DNA of 64,000 bases from Nymphaea colorata (GCF_008831285.2 NC_045138.2:41469115-41533114); one strand, 5' to 3'. Shown: positions 49,591 through 63,423, numbered from the stretch's first letter. The notes: a model not told the origin generated them from the sequence alone. Made by a program: numbers and translations.

Positions 49591-50871
49591 ACCCAAGTTC
49601 ATGAACTTGGGCGATGAATTGGGAAGATACCAAACATGGGCTTTGAAGAATTCCATGCATTATTTGAATCTTCTATCATATCGCTTAACAGCTTGGAGGT
49701 CATTATCACTATTATTATTATTATTGCACTCATCCCGAATGCATACGTAATCAGGAAATTGGTATAATAAAAAATGAAAAATTTTAGAAAAGAATTGGTG
49801 AATATTTATTATTTATTATTTTACATAACTGCAGCTCAAGTTATTAATAACCTAGTGATCATTGACCAAAAATTGATTTAAATTAACAGTTCAAAGCTTA
49901 GGTGTTCTTCTTTCAATGCCAGTGGCGCTAGTATTATTGTCATTTTTTTGGGTATTCCCAAAAAATTCACTAAGAAAAGAGAAGTTGGATTATGAGATTT
50001 TGAAGAAGCAACATTAATAAATAAACACGTCAACGGTTAAGTCGTTAGGATGCAGCATCGAACATAAAAAAAATTCAAGGAACATGTGTGCCACGCTGTG
50101 AAAACTGGTTGGGTAGGCGTATTAAAAACTTACGATAAAAGAATGAGAACATTTAAAAAATTAATGAAAATATAATTCTCAAATTATTGAAAATGTTTTA
50201 GAACAGATCCTTGGCAGTGACATCCTTCAATCGTTCATCAAACCGACCTATGGAATTCAAATTATATATGAACATTGTTTATGAACGTCATGGCAGCTTG
50301 AACTCACATAAATTAAACCAACAATGCGGATTTTTAGCACCACTAGTTCGACCAACTACGTTACGTCCCTTAAACAATTTTAAGAGAAGATTTAGAACCA
50401 CTAGTTCGACCAACTACGGCGTTAGGAGAAGATTTCTAAGTGAAGAACGATTCCGTAGACTGCATGCAACAGTGCGGATGCTGGTCTTTGAGAATTAACA
50501 CAAACGGTCAGTCTCTCTTTACTATATATGTAGAAAAGTGGAAGAGGCAAAGAAGATTAATAATCCCTTTTTACGGGAAAAAGGAAAAAAAAAAATATAC
50601 TAAGTCCCCACCATATGGAAGTCTTTACACGAGGTGATTAAAGAAATTCCAAATAATTTTTCTTATTTCAGAGGAAATATTTTATAAAGGTCGGCTTTTG
50701 CATATTTTTTTGCATTTCTTTAGCTAATTTTTAACCTAACATGACAAAGGAACATTGTAGACATAGCTTAGTTATACGCATACGTAAGCTAGTTTAGCTT
50801 AAAATTCTTTTTGTCACATAAGTCTTAAAGCTCGTGTTTCTTTAATTTGGCCTCTCTCTCTCTCTCTCTTA

Positions 50872-50913
<42 letters not shown>

Positions 50914-51040
50914 GAATTGTGACTCTAAAGTTTTGATGCCATCTGCAAAACATTAAATGAGGGCCCATTTTTTATTTCCTCTTTCAGTTCACTTTTTATT
51001 GTTTCCTTTTAGTTTTCTTTATTTTTTAATGATGTTTTGT
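49591..51040. other. AT-rich spacer, no gene seen
   Basis: A 22-bp word, starting ACCACTAGTTCGACC, occurs at about 50339 and again about 59 bp later, marking a partial tandem duplication. A compound CT/AT microsatellite lies at 50852-50908. Confidence 0.5.
50852..50908. repeat. Compound (CT)n / (AT)n microsatellite
   Basis: About nine CT units, a short ATCT spacer and about 17 AT units. Confidence 0.93.
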
Positions 51041-51610
51041 GATCCTTAGAATGAAGGAGGGGAAGAAGAAGAGGAAGAGCGAAGGAAGAAGAAGGGGCAC
51101 GGGCTTCTCTCCCTCCTGCCGGCTGACGGTGTCACCCAGTAATCACAGAGCGAATGGCGACGTCAGCCGGCGGGAGGGGATAAACTCCTCCCCCTTCCTC
51201 CCTATAAGTGTGGAAAGGGAAGGGGTTTCACCTTCTTCTGAGTTCTGCCAATCAATGGCAGTGCCCAGAGAGTCGGCCGACGCTGCCCATTGTTTCCCGA
51301 CGACGGGTGAGGGGGAGGAGTTAAGGAGGAAACGGAGAGGAGTTTCCTCCCTTTCCGCCGACTGACGACGGTGTCTAGGCCATCAGCCGGCATCGCCCAA
51401 TGGTCACCCAACGTCAGGCAGCATTGGCCGATTATCCATGTAGTGAGACAAAATTGCAAGACCAACGCTGGTGGTCCGAGCCGACATGTTAAGAGGGGGC
51501 CGGTCTCCTTTCTTCGTTTTAAGCATGGAGGATCTCGCAGGCCCAATCAAGGATCCAAAAACTTTCTCACATCTCCGCCGTTCATCGCATCCGGATGAAG
51601 ATGAAATTTT
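51040..51610. other. GC-rich block of unknown nature
   Basis: The block is far richer in G+C than its AT-rich flanks and has open frames of 108 codons (51039-51365, +) and 114 codons (51202-51546, -). The CAGCCGGC and GACGGTGTC words recur inside it. Neither frame resembles a known protein. It may be a transposon fragment or a captured gene piece. Confidence 0.35.
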
Positions 51611-51750
51611 GAAATGTGAAAATTGAAAGCATGTGGTAAAGTTGACATGAATATAACCCAACATATTTCGACAATCACTCGAAGGTTCTATTCTGAACTT
51701 CATGAATTTGTTAAGTGGGTGGGTCCGGATCTAGTTTGCATAGGAGACAT

Positions 51751-51850
51751 CATGTCTGACCTGCCCTATAAGCTTTGGTTGGTTGGGTTGGACCCGGACC
51801 TATCATGTCTGGCTTACCCTACAAGCTCTGGTTGGTTGGGTTGGACCCAC
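51751..51850. repeat. 53-bp tandem duplication
   Basis: Units begin CATGTCTG at 51751 and 51804, and both contain TTGGTTGGTTGGGTTGGACCC. They differ at a few positions. Confidence 0.85.
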
Positions 51851-53163
51851 ATCGCATCGACCGGACCTATGAGGCCGACACCCTGATCCTTGATCAAAGT
51901 TTATAAATTATAAACGTTATGGGCTGTTTGACATTAAAAACAAGATACAAGTGTCATATGAATCTATATTCATAATTTTGAAGAAGATTCATGAACATGA
52001 CCGGTTGCTTCTGAAATTCATGGTGACATGCATCATCGAATTTTTGAAATTTTCCAACTTTATGGTTCGCACCCAAGAGATTTTTAACCTAATGTGGGAA
52101 AAAAAGAAGAAGAAAAATTCCGATATTTGAAAGAAAAATATATAAAAAAAAGGGTGGTGATGTATAAGCATACTAACATGGTAAAACACATAGTGTTGAT
52201 ATTTGCAGGAGAAACCACATTTTCAGCTAAACTGCATAAAAAAAAGGTTCTCCCACTCATCTTCATGAAAAATCCCTGCTACTTCCCAGTGAAGGAAGTA
52301 AATGAGATCAGTAATTTTATTTTTTGATAAGGAAGGGAGCCGGAGCCATCTCCCCGCAAGATATTCGTTGGAAGTGAAGGAGATTTTAAGAGTGTTAGAC
52401 AGGAGTGCTGCAGAAGTTTTTGGATTCTCTGGATTCCTGAGAGTGGCAGATAAGCACAGAACCCGAGAAATTCTTGCATCTACCAATAGATTGGAACATT
52501 AGAAATGGACGATACGATTCATATATAAGAATTCACAAAAGTTTGGTAGACAACCACTTAAAACTAATAACGGAAATCATAAAGATCTTCCGTCTTCTTC
52601 CTTTCATCTCTGTCAACAGACCCTGCGAAGCAGGAATAAACAATCCAACAACAAGATGAAGGATTGAAAAAAAAAAAAAAAACCAAAGAAAGCCAGAAAC
52701 GAAATCTACAATATCTAATTCTTTTTGGTATTTTTATATTCCAAGGACGAGCGTTTCATGTAACAACAGCATACTGATGCCTGCTTCATATTATACTAGA
52801 AAAATCGAGCATCCCATCTTTTTTATAATTGGGAGACATCCATACACATACAAACAAAGAACTATCCTCTGCAACACCAACATCGCTTTCCCCTCTTTCA
52901 GACATTTGTCCTCTCCCCTCCCTCTGTCTCCCAACATCCACAGGCACAGCAGTCAGCAGAATGCAACAAAACTACCAACTACAGAACAAAATCCCCACTT
53001 CCCAATTTCTCCAACATGAAGGAAGAAAGGAAACATGAAAACCCCAAAATCCAAATCCCCTACTTAATTTACAACACCAACAGCCATAAGAACCCATTAA
53101 TTAAACCCCTAAAAGAGAAAAGCAAGAACCACAGAACAATGATTCTTCTTCTTCCTTTGTCAA
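51851..53163. other. Spacer and probable 3' region of the MIZ1-like gene
   Basis: No recognisable gene. The last few hundred bases before 53164 probably include the 3' untranslated region of the minus-strand gene. Confidence 0.45.
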
Positions 53164-53928
53164 TTATATTCTGATAAGGAATATACTGAGTTCAGGGCCG
53201 CCATTGCCATCAGGGTTCATCATGTAGAAGGCCTCTGAATCCGAGCTACCCACCACCCTCTCGAACCTAGCACGCATGTACATGAGTTCACCACCCTCCT
53301 GAGCCAAGGGCAGCACCCCTGCCCCGACGGAGACGGCCCGGAGCAAGCCCAGCACCTTCTGGTCGCTCTCGCCGCACTCCCTGGACATGGCGTACCCAGT
53401 CTTGCGCCCGTTGCAGTACATGGTCCAGAAGGGCTCGCCGAAGAGGGGCTTCCCGGCGGCCCGCTCGCACTCCAGGGCGAGCCTCACGAGCCCCGACGCC
53501 ATCTCCTTCACGAGCGAGCTCGTCGGCATGGCCAGCTCCAGCAGCAGCGCCGGCTCCGACCCCGGCTCGTCCTGCACCACGAAGTTAACGTGGCCCCTGC
53601 GGTGGCCGAAGAGGGTGCCGGTCACTTTCTTGCCCAGGACAGGAACTCGGCGGGATGACGGAGACGAAAAAGAGGAGGAGGAGGAGGCGAACTTGGACCA
53701 GCGACAGGAGGGGAGGAAAGTCTTGAAGGGGAGGAGGGTAGTGGAGAGGGACCGGATGAGGGAGGCTAGCTTGTGGGGCTTGGACAGGTGCTTGGAGGAG
53801 GGGAACCTCTTGAAGGACGATGGTGGTGCGATGGTGAGGTCGTCGGAGTCGGTTGCAGCGGTGGTGGTGGCCGGAATTATTTTCCGGCTGCTGCTGTTTC
53901 TGCGGAGATGGTGTGGTTCAAGCGTCAT
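53164..53928 (-). CDS. MIZU-KUSSEI 1-like protein (DUF617 / MIZ1 domain)
   Basis: Starting at the ATG at 53928 the intronless gene encodes 254 residues. The MIZ1 domain fills about 101-254, from KVTGTLFGHRRGHVNFVVQ through LLLELAMPTS, FGEPFWTMYCNGRKTGYAM and ELMYMRARFERVVGS to a C-terminal PELSIFLIRI. The N-terminal 100 residues are Ser-rich and poorly conserved in the family. The founding member, Arabidopsis MIZ1, is needed for root hydrotropism and associates with the ER surface; most relatives are uncharacterised. An upstream in-frame ATG at 54075 would add 49 residues with a Phe-rich and Pro-rich composition unlike the family; I prefer the internal start, but the longer form is possible. 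Coding sequence is GC-rich against an AT-rich background. No domain break was seen. Confidence 0.92.
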   Translation of the reverse strand: MTLEPHHLRRNSSSRKIIPATTTAATDSDDLTIAPPSSFKRFPSSKHLSKPHKLASLIRSLSTTLLPFKTFLPSCRWSKFASSSSSFSSPSSRRVPVLGKKVTGTLFGHRRGHVNFVVQDEPGSEPALLLELAMPTSSLVKEMASGLVRLALECERAAGKPLFGEPFWTMYCNGRKTGYAMSRECGESDQKVLGLLRAVSVGAGVLPLAQEGGELMYMRARFERVVGSSDSEAFYMMNPDGNGGPELSIFLIRI

Positions 53929-54079
53929 TGATGGGGGAGTACGTGGAGGAGGAGGAGCAGAGAAGGGAGGAAGAGGAAGGAGGGTTGGGAAATGTTGCTC
54001 TGTCTCCCTCCCTCCATGGCATTGGAAGAAGAAGCGCAGACAAAAAGGCAGTGTCATGACGTGTGCTTTGGTCATAATT

Positions 54080-57030
54080 TTTCTTTTCCTTTGTTCTGTT
54101 TTTTTTTAAACATTTGCACGGCTTCATTTCAGAGCATCACCTGATTTTCCATCCGTGTTTGTAACGTTGGATCAATGGTCGGATTTGCATTCATGGCTAA
54201 CTCAACGATGCCCTTTGTTATATACAGTATTATTTATTTATAAATTTGTGTAATTGTATGAATTTTATTTTTTTTTAAAAAAAATAAGTGCAATAATATT
54301 TTGATTCTTGGAATTCAAAACTAATTCAGCCACCTTCCTCGGATATAAAAAGTTCAATAACGGTATTCACTAGATAAGACATGGCAGGTTTTTGCTGGAA
54401 AGGTTTATAGATATGAGACATAAGAATTGATTACACAAGGATGGATTTTCTCACTTCCGCGCCACCACCGATGATCCTATTATGGAAAAAAGGTTCATGG
54501 AATATCTTTTGTAAATTTTAAGACAAAATTGTTTTTTATATATGCATCTGAAAAGGCATTTTAATTATTTTAAACCTGGAACTGTTTAAAATTTAATTGT
54601 CCTAAGTGTGATGAAATAAGAGCTTTATTGAAAAAAAAAAAGATTAAAATGGAAAAGGAGACCAGTGAATAGTGATGCATGAAAGCAGCGCTGCGCATGG
54701 CGTGGTCTCACCGAAAAAGAAAATTTAAAATTCTAAAGTCTGAAGTCAACTAGTGCACCATAAGAAATTCCAAAATTAAATAATGGAAATGATGATACGT
54801 TTTGTACCCTTTTTCACTTATTATATAAATATTTTTAGTCATGCAGTCGGCCCCGACTTGAAATTTTTGGTCGAGAGATACTAATATTTTAGTAATATTT
54901 TAGATGTTAGACCTGTAAAGAGCGGCAATGTATAAATAAATAATTGGTTATGCAATATTAATATATAAGTAAATTCGAACTTGCCTCCACCACCTAAGTA
55001 AGTCACCCAACTTTTTTTTATTTTAGTGTTGCACCGAAGTCACACACAGTCAGGTGTGCGAGTACACCCGAGCTCAATTAAAATGTCATATTACTAAATT
55101 ACTTATATATATGATATATTGTTTTGATATTTTCTTATATAATATAATTATTCAAGTATGTTATATACATTAATAACTAAATTGTAATAATATGTTTATT
55201 CTGTTATATATATAATAATTTTAAAAAAATAATAATAAAATACTCTTACAGGCTGCACTTAAATTTTTTGAGATGTACCGTTTCGACACCCACACCGGCA
55301 CTCGCACCCAGAACTATGGTGACATAGTCCACCACCGCCTGGTAGCCTTGAGTTTTCATGATATTAGGTTGTGAATGAGCTTATGATTACTAATGTTTGT
55401 TATAATTTGCGGTTTAAAAAAGTAATGCTCACCGGATTCAAACTGATGATGACTCTCTATGAGTTTGGTGTGGACGCGACATTTGGTTATGTCTGAATCC
55501 AACTCTCTCTTAATAAAGGTTTTTTGGAATTGGTGTTGGCTGGCGTGGGCAATAGCCCACCCCTAGCTCCGTTACCGGCTTTCAACCATTAATTCCGACC
55601 AACTACTACGGCCACAGGCAGGAAGAAGTAGAAGGAAGAAGAATAGATAACTTTCTTTTCAAAGGACGAGTGCACTTAATAGAGTTTCTTTTTTTCTGCC
55701 ACTTCTCACCACCGGCTCTTCTCTTACGACGAATAAGAAGAAACTTTCTCCCTGTTTGTGTCACTACACAAGAAATTTTCTGGACTGCTGCTTCATGGAA
55801 GAAGAAGAAGAAGGACATTTCTTAGTCTGCAATTGCAAAATGATGTTTATTTTGAAGAATTAAAGGACGAAAGATGTCGAACATCGAAGAATTATTACAT
55901 TGTTGACTGGCTAATTAATGCTAACTCTTCACCGGAAAATGTAAGCCTCAGAAGCTGACTGCTCAAACCTGTCATGCTCGGGATTGAGGCTTTTCTTTAT
56001 CGAAGTCAGTTTTCTGTTTTTATTTTTAATTAGGTCAATAAAAATGTCTTCCATGGCAATATGAAAGCCTTCATTTAATTTTTCTCCCCTGCAATATTTA
56101 GTAATAATTTAATTCGCCATGGCGCAAGCATATTCGCTTTGTCAATACTACTATTCCAGTTGGATTTGATCATTGTAAGTAATACATACAAAGTCTAGCA
56201 TATTTGAAAATTTGTTATTATATAATTTTGTAGTTTTAGTATATGTTCTTATATTTTTGCATTGTTATAAACTTATAATTCGGATTTTATGTTTACTAAA
56301 AGAACATTGAAAGGCCACATATCTATCCTTGTCTACATCTTTCCCAAAAGAAGTATTGAAAATATTTTTTGATTTTTTTTAACATAAAGGCATTAACTTT
56401 TGTAGTTTTGACAACAATAAAATGAGAAATTAGTAATACTTTCATGTTGTTCCAACTTCAATCTAAAGTCACCAAGTCATCTGATCAAGACGGTCTCGTT
56501 TAGTATGATGTTCATATGAATACAAATCAGATTTAAGTCATTAATGTTAACGATTATAATTCATCCAACAATGTCCAAACTGAACTAGAACTCGTCTCGT
56601 TTATAAACACATCCAACTCAAGTTCAAATGTATGTATGATCAAAATGTTAAAAGAGTCAAGTTCGAGTCATAAACACTTGACTCAATTAAACTCACTACA
56701 TAATGAAAGGTCAAATATAGTGAGAGAATAGTTAAACGAGCCGCAACATCCATATCATTCAAATTTGGAACACACTTAAATAGTAAGTTTCAGAAATTAT
56801 ATTGCAACTAATCCTGCTCCATCCAGACTCACATATCCTTTTTTGGGGACAAATACATGCTAAATAAATATTTTTCTGAACACATTTTTCCTTGCTGTCT
56901 GGATATATATATATATATAAAGGGAGGTTTAATCCTGACTATATGTTACTGAAAAACAGTCATTATATTTGACATTTCTTAATTGTCTTTAACACTAGGG
57001 AGGATGGACTTTCTCTCTCTCTCTCTCTTT
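54080..57030. other. AT-rich spacer, no gene seen
   Basis: Includes very AT-rich stretches (54.2-54.3, 55.1-55.25 and 56.2-56.4 kb) and a region at 56580-56710 with TCGAGTTC-type words like those in the hAT-like repeats, but no clear ends. Confidence 0.5.
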
Positions 57031-57035
57031 GTTTC

Positions 57036-57290
57036 TGTGAAATCTTAGGGCATCGGGCCAGCCCGACACCTGAAAATTGAGTTCGGGCCCGGCTCAATAC
57101 CCGACTTTCTAGCTCGGGCCTAGTTAAAAGAAAAAATATTTGTTTAAAGGAAAAATAAAAAATTTTAAATATAAAAAATAAATCGAACCGAATCAGGCCC
57201 CGTCCGGCCGAACAAGGCCAGCCCGATATGTCATTGGTGCTGATTTTTTCAGGATCACGCCCCATCCAGCCAGGTACCTAGTAGTACTCG
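57036..57290. repeat. Repeat rich in GGGCC-GCCCGA words
   Basis: Contains ATCGGGCCAGCCCGACACC and an AAGGCCAGCCCGATATG copy about 175 bp apart. A block of similar composition lies at 59040-59350 with GGGCCGGCCCGACAC. The shared palindromic word suggests one dispersed repeat family; its ends are not defined. Confidence 0.4.
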
Positions 57291-59039
57291 TCCCAATGCC
57301 CAAGCTTATTAAAGGGCTAACAGTGAGAGACCGGATAATTTCTCGAGACAGGAAAATCCATTCGATTCGATGAAGGGAAAGCTATCTTTTCATATATATG
57401 ACAAGATGTCAAGTGACTAGCCATATTGACATCTTGTCCACCTTGAACTTGGTCAAACACTAGGTTCCCTACACACAAAACAAAGAGAGCCACTCTAAGA
57501 GATAAAAGCCTATGCTTTAGTGGAGCACTTGGCTTTAGCATATTAAAAAAGCCAGAATATTCATGACATATAACCACCCTCATAACAAGGGAGAAGCCAA
57601 TATTCTTCCTTTCATTCTTTTGGGAATGTAACTAATTTTCTAAACCTTCCTTTTTAGGCTAGGGCATGGAACCTACCAACTTTTGGAAAAGGTGGTACAC
57701 AGCCTTTCACTACAACCCAAAAATCCTTCAAGGACATGCCCATAGTCCCATACCCTAGCTGCTATCCTTTCTCTTCCCAAGCATTGTTGTTGTTTATAAT
57801 CAAGGTTGAAAAATCATATCATATTCATATATGTAAGGTACAAAACATATAATATATATTTTCCCCATTTATCTGTACTATGAAAGGTTATATTAATATA
57901 GTGACTTAAAAAAAAATGAATTGAATCATCTGAGTGGGTCCTGCTTTGATAGATTCAAATTTATGCATAGATTCATAAAATACATGTATTGTTGAATTAA
58001 ACTATAGTCTTATCATTCTCGACTGTGAAATCTAATCCATTTTAAGGGTCTGTCTCAGTGACACATATAAATGCCGTTTTGCCTTTAAAATGGTGCTCAA
58101 TATATGTTTAGGCAATGATCAAAACTGGGTTTATAAGAACTCATCCTCCATTATGTTCTTTATAGAAAACATCATTTTGATCTTGTCACTCAAACCGGGA
58201 TTTCAGAACAAACTGGTTAAGAAACCAAGATCTCACAAAACTTGGTTTTCAACAACCTTTTTTTTTTTTTAATGAAATCGTCTTAGCATAACACAAGTTT
58301 TTATTATTGTATTATATTTTGGGCTTGTTTATACAGTTAGATGTATCAGAGACAACTAAAATCATTTTCGAATATATATATATATATATATACACACACG
58401 CTATTAGGTGACAATGATGACATAAGGCACTAAAGGGTTTTTTTGACTGGCTGTTCCTGTGTGATTATTACATTGAAGCCTTTTGTTTCTTCGGCAGTAA
58501 TGGACATCCTATGTTGCTGCCTTTGGCACTTTTGTTCCTAATGATTCCTTTGTTTATGTCCCAAAGAAAGAAAATGGAGCAGTTTTCATATTGGGAAAAA
58601 AAAAAAAAAGCGCCAGTAAAAAACATATTTGATTTTTAGTTTGTCATATATGAATATCCCTTTAAAAATTAAATATATTTTCCCTCTTTTTATATGTTTA
58701 TGTAACATTATTTTTTCAAATACGAAAAATTCATGTTAATTGGAGAAGTGGTTGCACTGCCAAGTCATAAAGCAGCAAGCTTAGCGTCGCGGTCCACGAG
58801 AAGCGTCTACACCTTGTATTGCATTATGAAGTGTGAATAAGGCGGAATTGGAATCGATATGTCAAATGACTAAAAGTGTAGGGTTGAATGTGAAAAATTT
58901 ATGAAACGCGCAAAGTGGAAAAGGACGTGTCCCGCGACAAGGGGACCACGATGACGTCAGCTGGCCTGGGGAGGAAGACCGAAAAGACAATAACAGGCTT
59001 CATGTCATTTCTCCGTTCCGTTTCCACGGATGGGCCAGA
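57291..59039. other. Spacer, no gene seen
   Basis: An 88-codon minus-strand open frame at 57317-57583 has no recognisable domain. A small AT/AC microsatellite lies near 58374-58398. Confidence 0.5.
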
Positions 59040-59350
59040 CTAAGTGAGGCCCGATCCAGTTGACCGATCCAAATCCAAGCCTAATAAGGAGTCGGCCTGT
59101 GGCTCGGGCCGGCCCGACACACGAAACCTAAGTCCGGTCGACACTCGAAACCTAGGTACGGGCTCAACTTGAGCCCAAGCCCAGTCTGATTTAATTAAAA
59201 AACATATATTTTATATTCTTAAAAAATTTATCCAGCTTGACCGCGCCCAGTTCCTTTTTTTTTTTTTTTTGGACTCGATCCTGAGCTCGAGTCAAGCCAA
59301 GTACTAGGTATCCAACCGGACGCCCACTCTTAGGTTCAGGGTCCACTGAC
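59040..59350. repeat. Second repeat rich in GGGCC-GCCCGA words
   Basis: Carries CTCGGGCCGGCCCGACACAC followed by an imperfect repeat of CGAAACCTAAGTCCGG / CGAAACCTAGGTACGG, and a poly-T run near 59250. Related to the block at 57036-57290. Confidence 0.4.
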
Positions 59351-62300
59351 GGGCTTGGGTTTTGAATCAAGCCACGGTTCCAAGCTGCCTGTCCTAGTCC
59401 AATTGCTCAATGAAGTCTGCAACAGAAACTGGTCATTTGTTCACCTGATTCGGTTGTTGGCATAAAAAATAAAATAGATTCACATACGTTATTTAATGAG
59501 TGTTTTATCAATGTGCTTTAGGAAACATGGATAGTGTGTTAGTGTTGCCAAACTTATTGCTCTTTAATTTAATCTCCTCAACTTTAAAAGGCTTTTTAGT
59601 GAAAGAGAAAAAATATGGTGTTATTCAAACTGTTTGTACAAGTTTTATTCTAAGAGCACTATGTTCTTATTTCAAAAAACAAAGACAGTCTCTTCAAATC
59701 TAACAATCAAATGCTAGAGATAAACATACATGTTTTATAAAAACAATAAAGTGTTACATTTTAATAACATACATTCTTTTCTTTTCTTTTTAACATTAAT
59801 GATGGCTATGCTAAGGGCCCAACCTGGGTTAAAATGCTTTTTTCATTTTACCAAATGCAATCCAGATTTAATATCCGAGATTTAGACGTGCACCTGCTAG
59901 TAGCAACATTAATTGACAGCACTATAGCCTTCCCCTTCGAGGGAGACTTTGTGGTAATACTGTCGCTAGTTTCTCATCTCCTTTCGGTGAACATTGCAGT
60001 AGGTTTGATCAAGAAAAAGAAGAGTGTTCAAATTCCAGGGGCGCTACTTTTTATGTGAACAGTAGCCATGAAAATTGACGTTCTAAAATCTCATGGTATC
60101 TTACTACGGTTTTTGAGTGAGCAGGAGGGCTAATTCCACTGTTTAAATAAGAGCAGAAGCTCTCCCCGATCTCCTTTCCCCTTCAAAGTCTGAAGCTCCT
60201 CCTTTCTCCTTTTCGCTTAAATAAGAGCCGAAGCTCACTGCCATAACACCGACGAGAGTTGAATTAACGCACCCTCGACCCTCTGTTTGCGCCATGCTAA
60301 TTGGGGCTACATATGTCTTCATCTTAGTGAAGCTTCCCCATATTAAAATCAAATTGAGATCACATTCACAGTTCACCATAAGCGTGACTTTTTTGAGCAA
60401 GCCAAAGTTATGGGCGTGGCCCTTCAACTCAGAAAATTCAAAATGGTATATGTAAAATTTTAAAAATTTTAGTTTAATGTATACAAGAAAGTTTAAAAGG
60501 TTATATTTCGGCTCTTGTTAAAATTTTGAAAGTAAAAAAATTTCTGGCTCCAACCTTGCTGCTGCTTTCAAGAGAGCTTTTCCCTTAAATGGAACGGCGT
60601 TATATATACACTTCGCCACAAAACAGGATCCGTTCCCATTCATACAGGCATTCTGATCCTTTTTGGAACTTGAAAGCCTTCCCTCCAAATCTTTAGGCAA
60701 GTAAACAAAGCTTCTGGTGGCATCCAAAGAAGCATGAAAGACAATTTCAATGACCATTCAAACCGAAATCTTTGAATGTTTCGCTTTGGCTCGCAAAAGA
60801 GTGCTTTGCTCGTGACTTTGCGAGTGCATCACCTTCTTTCTGAAAGGAAGAAAATAACGTTGAAAGGTCGATATTATATTTGCAGACCATCGGATATGTA
60901 AATAATGGTGGAACTACACAATTTAACCAGAGTAAAACGAACCATGCAGAGCCCTTTCAACAATGTCAGACTAACTCAAGATGCCTTCAACCTGCTGATG
61001 GCAGTAGAAGAGGGAGGTTATCAAAATCGAACTGGGCAGTTTAATTCTGCAACTTGTTCAATTTCAATAGAACGCAGAACAATAGCGGCAGTTCACGAGC
61101 AAGTATAGTCGGTTGGATTATTAAATGTCATCTCCAAGCAGAGATTCAGTACTCAAATACAGCACCCAAGTGTTCTCCCAATCAATCCATGTTCCCTTCG
61201 ATGAGCAGAGTGGAAAATCAGAAAAACTTAAGCAGGAAAAGCTACAGAACATTTCAATATTTCAGAATTTCAATCCAAAATTTCAGAACGAGGCGATAAT
61301 GATTCTTGTAGAACATTTCAATATTAAGTTGGTTTGATCTTTTGGAGATGTAACAAGAAGCATGCCATCTTGCTCATAATCTAGAAGCCTGTATGACCAT
61401 AAAAGGTTGTTGAAATGTCCCCATTAATTCAGATTCTGTGATTCATTATTTTAATTTTGGATCAAAGAAGGCAAGAAGGTGAATTCCCTGATGTGGGTGC
61501 ACGTCATGGCACCGATCTTGCCATGCATGATGGACTGGGATGGACAAAGGAGAAAAGGATACTGACCGTCCATCCCAGCACAGCGGCTAGGAACTTACAT
61601 GAGGCCTGAGCTCAGTGTGATTAAGTTTGAATCCAGTAAAGGTTGGATCTCACATGAATTGGAGCCATTTACATACATAAGTAGGAAGATGAAAGTAAGG
61701 CATCAGTGGGTTAGCAGTTAAAATTTGTCTCTTAGTATCTTAATTTTAGACATAAAAGTGAATCTGTGCTCGAAAGTTAGATCCATACTTTCAAATCCAG
61801 TTCGAGCTTGTGTCTTGGTATCTCAATTTTAGAAATAAAAATGAATCTGTGGTCGAAAGTTAGAGCCATATTTTTGGGGTCTTTCAGGCATGTGAGATCT
61901 GCTTTACATGCTATTCTCAACGACAAAATTTTCGGAAGTTGTCTCCTGTATTTTTTTGGGACCTTTTGGCTATTGTAACAATATTCATCTTTAGGGTAGA
62001 TTCATGAAATACTAAGTTCAGACTTTATAATTGAGTCAAATATCTCATATAAAGAAATACATTGTATTCCAGGCTCTCTCTCCACTTTAAGGGAGATTTA
62101 GGTTATTTGGAGAATAAAGGTTGGTTTCTAGATATTCAATTTAATCAATACAGTCTGATCTCATTAGAATCAATGACCCAAAAAATTGTCATTAAGCCTT
62201 TTTGTGGCTTTTCCAATCTGACAACCCACAATATTTCTTTTTTTTTAAAAAAAAAAAAGTCAACTATATTATACTATCATATACCAAACTTAATGAGAAT

Positions 62301-62400
62301 TATTTGGGCCATTGATTATAATGAGATCAGATTGTATAGATTAAAGTGAATATAAATGAGATGAGATTGTATAGGTTAAATTGAATATGTAGAAACCAAC
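59351..62400. other. Spacer, no gene seen
   Basis: Only short open frames. A short direct repeat, TTAAATAAGAGC(A/C)GAAGCTC, occurs at about 60144 and again about 74 bp later. Confidence 0.5.
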
Positions 62401-62535
62401 CCATTGGGGGGGAGAGAGAGAGAGAGAGAGAGAGGAATAAATGGATTTCTTTATATGAGAAACCTTGGGGCTTGATTCAATTGAAGGGTCTTTTGATCCT
62501 TCGAAAAATTGTCAACCACAATTTTCATTGAGGGA

Positions 62536-62536
<1 letters not shown>

Positions 62537-62592
<56 letters not shown>
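62537..62592. repeat. Compound (CT)n(AT)n microsatellite
   Basis: About 13 CT units run directly into about 15 AT units. A GA tract lies at 62411-62433. Confidence 0.93.
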
Positions 62593-62594
<2 letters not shown>

Positions 62595-63423
62595 AGGATC
62601 TCTCCTATCCTGTTCGATCAAGGGGATCCTTTCACGCATCTGCCCCGATGCATGCACAGTGGACGCGGCATTAGATGTGAACCATGAAGCAAATGCAAGA
62701 GAAATTTTTCTAAAGGGAATTCATCATGTAAATATACCAGCTAACCAAAGATACTGCAAAACAGGGCCTGATGAAAGATAAGTTCAGTTCAATTTCAAGC
62801 TCTTTTATTCATATTTTTCATGAAAAGAATACTTCACGCCCTATGAAGTTGCGAGGACGAACAGAAACTCAATGTTAACAACATATCGTTGGCCTATCTT
62901 TAAAAGTATTGTAGATAAACACAAACTCGATCCATTTGTTCACCTAACACCTTCAACTACCCAATGGGTAGGAGAGAGCTACGCGGTTTAGCGAGACATG
63001 AGAATCATAGAGTGTAATCAGAGCTGACATATATACTTAATTAACGGGCTCTACATCTAAATAGAGGGGAAGAAGCCAATGTCAAGCTTTGATCAGTAAT
63101 TAACGGAAATTAGACTTTTTCGAGAGATATTCTCATTATACGGTCAGCTTTTTTAACATGGCACCAAAAGATTGTCGTTGATCAGCCTTTGTTACATCTT
63201 ACACAGTACATTTGCAAACATATTGCAACTAAAATGCCCCAGTTATTATAATTTTTCATATATTGATTAGCATGGTAAGGTTGGATAATTGATACATACA
63301 TTGAATGATTTACAAAAGAAGAGAGCGACTCTATAATATTTATATTTTTAAGTTGAGAACTACTTGGACTGTGCATAACATAAGCAATCCAATCATGTCA
63401 ACAAAATATCTCTTGACATTAGT

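Noticed and set aside
53387-54109. 240-codon plus-strand open frame
   Set aside because: Antisense shadow of the MIZ1-like gene; the sense strand carries the conserved domain.
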